DNA of 64,000 nt from Plumapathes pennacea. Its lineage: Eukaryota; Cnidaria; Anthozoa; Antipatharia; Myriopathidae. The notes beneath the pieces are model-generated. The model was not told the DNA's origin and ran no database searches. It saw only the letters and a list, made by a program, of their open reading frames with translations. The DNA is taken from NCBI GenBank assembly GCA_964036295.1, contig OZ038462.1:16745264-16809263 (forward strand). Reading direction: 5' to 3'. Of this stretch, positions 61,761-64,000 are shown one piece after another. Each line of letters starts with the position of its first letter. The stretch's first letter is position 1. Both the position numbers and the translations under genes were made by a program.

Positions 61761-64000
61761 AGATAGAAAAATCCGATTTTCTCAAACTTTGCCATATTAA
61801 AGGCCTTCAGTAACTATTACCAAAAATATAGGCCCGAGGTTGTTTTGATTCTTTATCTATTTTTGGTGAATTATTTTGTATTCGCGCGTGGAGTTTGGCA
61901 AATTCAACACTAAAATACCAAGTTTTTCGGAAGCTCCCTCACGATGGTAAAGACCGTTTTACAGAAAATTGAGTCCTACAAAGTAAACAATGTCTCTCCT
62001 CTGTTAACTAGTGCTGTCAGATTGCAGTGTTACCGAAGCCTGAATTTTTGGCAAATTTTTAAAATTTATAACCGTGACAGTGATGTGTGACCTTAAAATA
62101 TAGGTCAAGTTCAAAGCCAAAAATTGCACTCTGGTACATCGCTTCGACCACTGAGAATTTACCCCAGGGAAGGACCATCCCTTGAACTAAACATATAGCA
62201 AATAAAAAATTGGGGTAAATTAAATGGCGGATTTCGGGAACGGTTTGAAGTCGGGTTACGTGACCAAAACAACGCATTTCTTTGATCTTTGACTTTATCG
62301 GAAATTAGCGGTCGGACGTTCCTATATGTTTATAATTTCCGCTTTAAATCACGACAAAACGAATTTCAAGGGTGTTTCAAACCCCTGGAACTACAAATTC
62401 GCGTTTGTGTGGATCTACAGACGTTTATTTTGAAACTTACCCTAATTTACATTTTCTCAGCGACACTAATCCATCACAACATAATCGCTTCTGTCCGGTT
62501 AAAGTACAAATCGTAAAAAAGTGGATCAAATACCAAAAAACTGGACACTATCTGATACATCATACCGTAAAAAGCTATTTCCGGCCGGTAAATGCAGCCA
62601 ATGTTGTCGCAGAAGGTGCAGCTGTCATGTCGAATTCGTCCCAGCCGCGGCGTTTAACGGTTGCAAAGTTAACGATTAACCGAGAGTATACAAGAAGAAT
62701 TTGCTGCACAACTCTCGTATTCATGCTTTGAAGATCTACAGTTAAATATGTTAAACAATCATGGTGTGAAAGCTTTTTGCAACAAGCTTGTGGTTGTCAA
62801 TCATAAAATGGCCGCCCCGGATCTGATGTCATGGAAAAATGGCGCGAGAGACTGGCAACTCACTGCAGCAATGGATTCATTAAAACAATTTTTTTTTCCT
62901 CTTCTCCAACTAGACTGCTGACAAGTTTTCGTTCAATGTACATTTTCGCACGTGTGCAGGCGGCTAGCAGGTTTCTTGTCACCATCTTCTGGTCCCTACT
63001 TTGCATTGCGCATCTTTAGTGCGCATAACACTTTTGAGATGGTGGACATTGAGAACCACTGAAATTTCAAGACCGAAAGCTTTTTTACACTCTTTACGCA
63101 AATAAGTTTTATTTTTCATTCCTTGAAAGTTGAAAGTCGTCCCAGTCCCCTCTCGGAAAGACGTATTTTGAAGTGAATATTTGCCTTTTCCTGACAAATG
63201 CGCAAAAACGAGCACGGTGACCCCCTTTTTTATTACATAAGTTTAATAAGAACAGTATCCCCAGTAAAACAGGAAAAAATAGGCAGAAATCTATGAGCAG
63301 ATTTTACGCAGTTGAAAGAAATGCTACGGATTGGGCCACTTTTGGTTGAAGACAGCATATCAACTTCCCACCAATTTTGTTGTTAAAATAGATTTGGAGC
63401 TATTCACATACGTTTTTCTGTGACATATGTGAATAGTCAATAGAATAAAGTTGAGAGTTTGGTGATGTTTCAGACTGCATTGAAAATCATCGACCTTATT
63501 TCCCAGTATCGGGGTGCGCGCAACAGGAGCTAGAACATCATAATTTGTCAGCTTGTGCCGTAAAAACGAACACGGCGACCCTTTGTTTTTATTGCATCAT
63601 TGTGACTCACTTGAGTTGTTGTACAATCGTGCCAAGTTTCATTACAAATCTATGACAGATTCTTTTTCTAGGGAATCACCTCAAGCAATGCACAGGGTTG
63701 TCGCCACACCTGCCATACGGTGCTTTATTTTGCAGCGGACAGCTTTGGAGACACTCCGCAAATATAATCGTTACCGCAAATATAGAGCCGTTTTCGCATG
63801 TCTGTTGAAAGTAATTGTTTGATTGCTTTGGTTTTGCATTTGCTACGCTTTCCAATTGATTCCAACACTGTAGTTTAGCAACATTCATGGCCAATTAAGG
63901 ACGAAAGCAAAACCTGGTTGCGATATTCTCACGCGAGAAAGCAAATGACGATGGCGTGTTCTCGACCTACTGATTGGTAAGTAAAACCAATCGCAATTAC
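61761..64000. other. Right flank, no supported gene
   Basis: Contains a hairpin CTATTCACATA...TATGTGAATAG at about 63399-63436 and a diverged repeat (AAAACGA(G/A)CACGG(T/C)GACCC at 63195 and 63565). Short open frames lack features. Confidence 0.45.

Overview
The window is animal nuclear DNA. It has GT-AG introns, fibronectin-type and other metazoan domains, an NKIRAS (kappaB-Ras) gene, dense small foldback/MITE elements and a Polinton. Cnidarian origin (stony coral or sea anemone) is the best guess from the repeat and domain repertoire; this is inference, because nothing here names a species.

Layout. 1-7303: 3' part of a single-pass surface protein with cohesin-like, dockerin-like and two fibronectin III domains, a transmembrane helix and a cytoplasmic tail spread over small exons; the intron phases agree through seven exons. 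8139-9290: a 13-bp minisatellite. 9992-14720: three diverged paralogous coding-like segments on the minus strand about 2 kb apart, among nested MITEs. 17181-22267: a complete seven-exon NKIRAS gene with a TATA box. 22268-26868: repeats and no supported gene. 26873-33991: a decayed multi-domain repetitive coding region (Ser-rich repeats, SAP-like, paired Tudor-like modules). It is split by a 2.3-kb TTAA-flanked element that carries a broken THAP transposase and a P2X7-intracellular-domain-like gene.

34901-53836: a complete Polinton/Maverick (adintovirus-like) element of 18,936 bp with long terminal inverted repeats, 5'-AG ends and a perfect 6-bp target duplication (CAGGTG). It carries a capsid module (major capsid protein, penton-like protein, PX-like protein, adenain-like protease, packaging ATPase), several fiber-like proteins, two zinc-ribbon proteins with different membrane-active tails (amphipathic; phospholipase A2-like), a chromodomain integrase, a protein-primed DNA polymerase B, a VLTF3-like candidate and small ORFs. 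Genes diverge from about 46.1 kb: mostly structural genes leftward, membrane/integration/replication genes rightward. Most start codons sit directly on an AT-rich TATATA motif. The two enzyme ORFs without this motif (protease, integrase) each lie in the -1 frame of an upstream probable virion gene, and each overlap holds a canonical-form slippery heptamer (A AAA AAG; A AAA AAC). I propose -1 frameshifting as a Gag-Pol-like route that would put these enzymes into virions.

55808-61760: a second AT-rich compact gene cluster, unrelated to the Polinton core. It holds about eight small genes of unknown function (one with EsV-1-7-like Cys/His repeats, one coiled-coil membrane protein with a glycine-rich helical hairpin, one large conserved-looking protein). 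Most carry single-base frameshifts and two are interrupted by foldback elements. It looks like a decayed or poorly assembled mobile/viral element of a kind I cannot name. 61761-64000 is non-coding as far as I can see.
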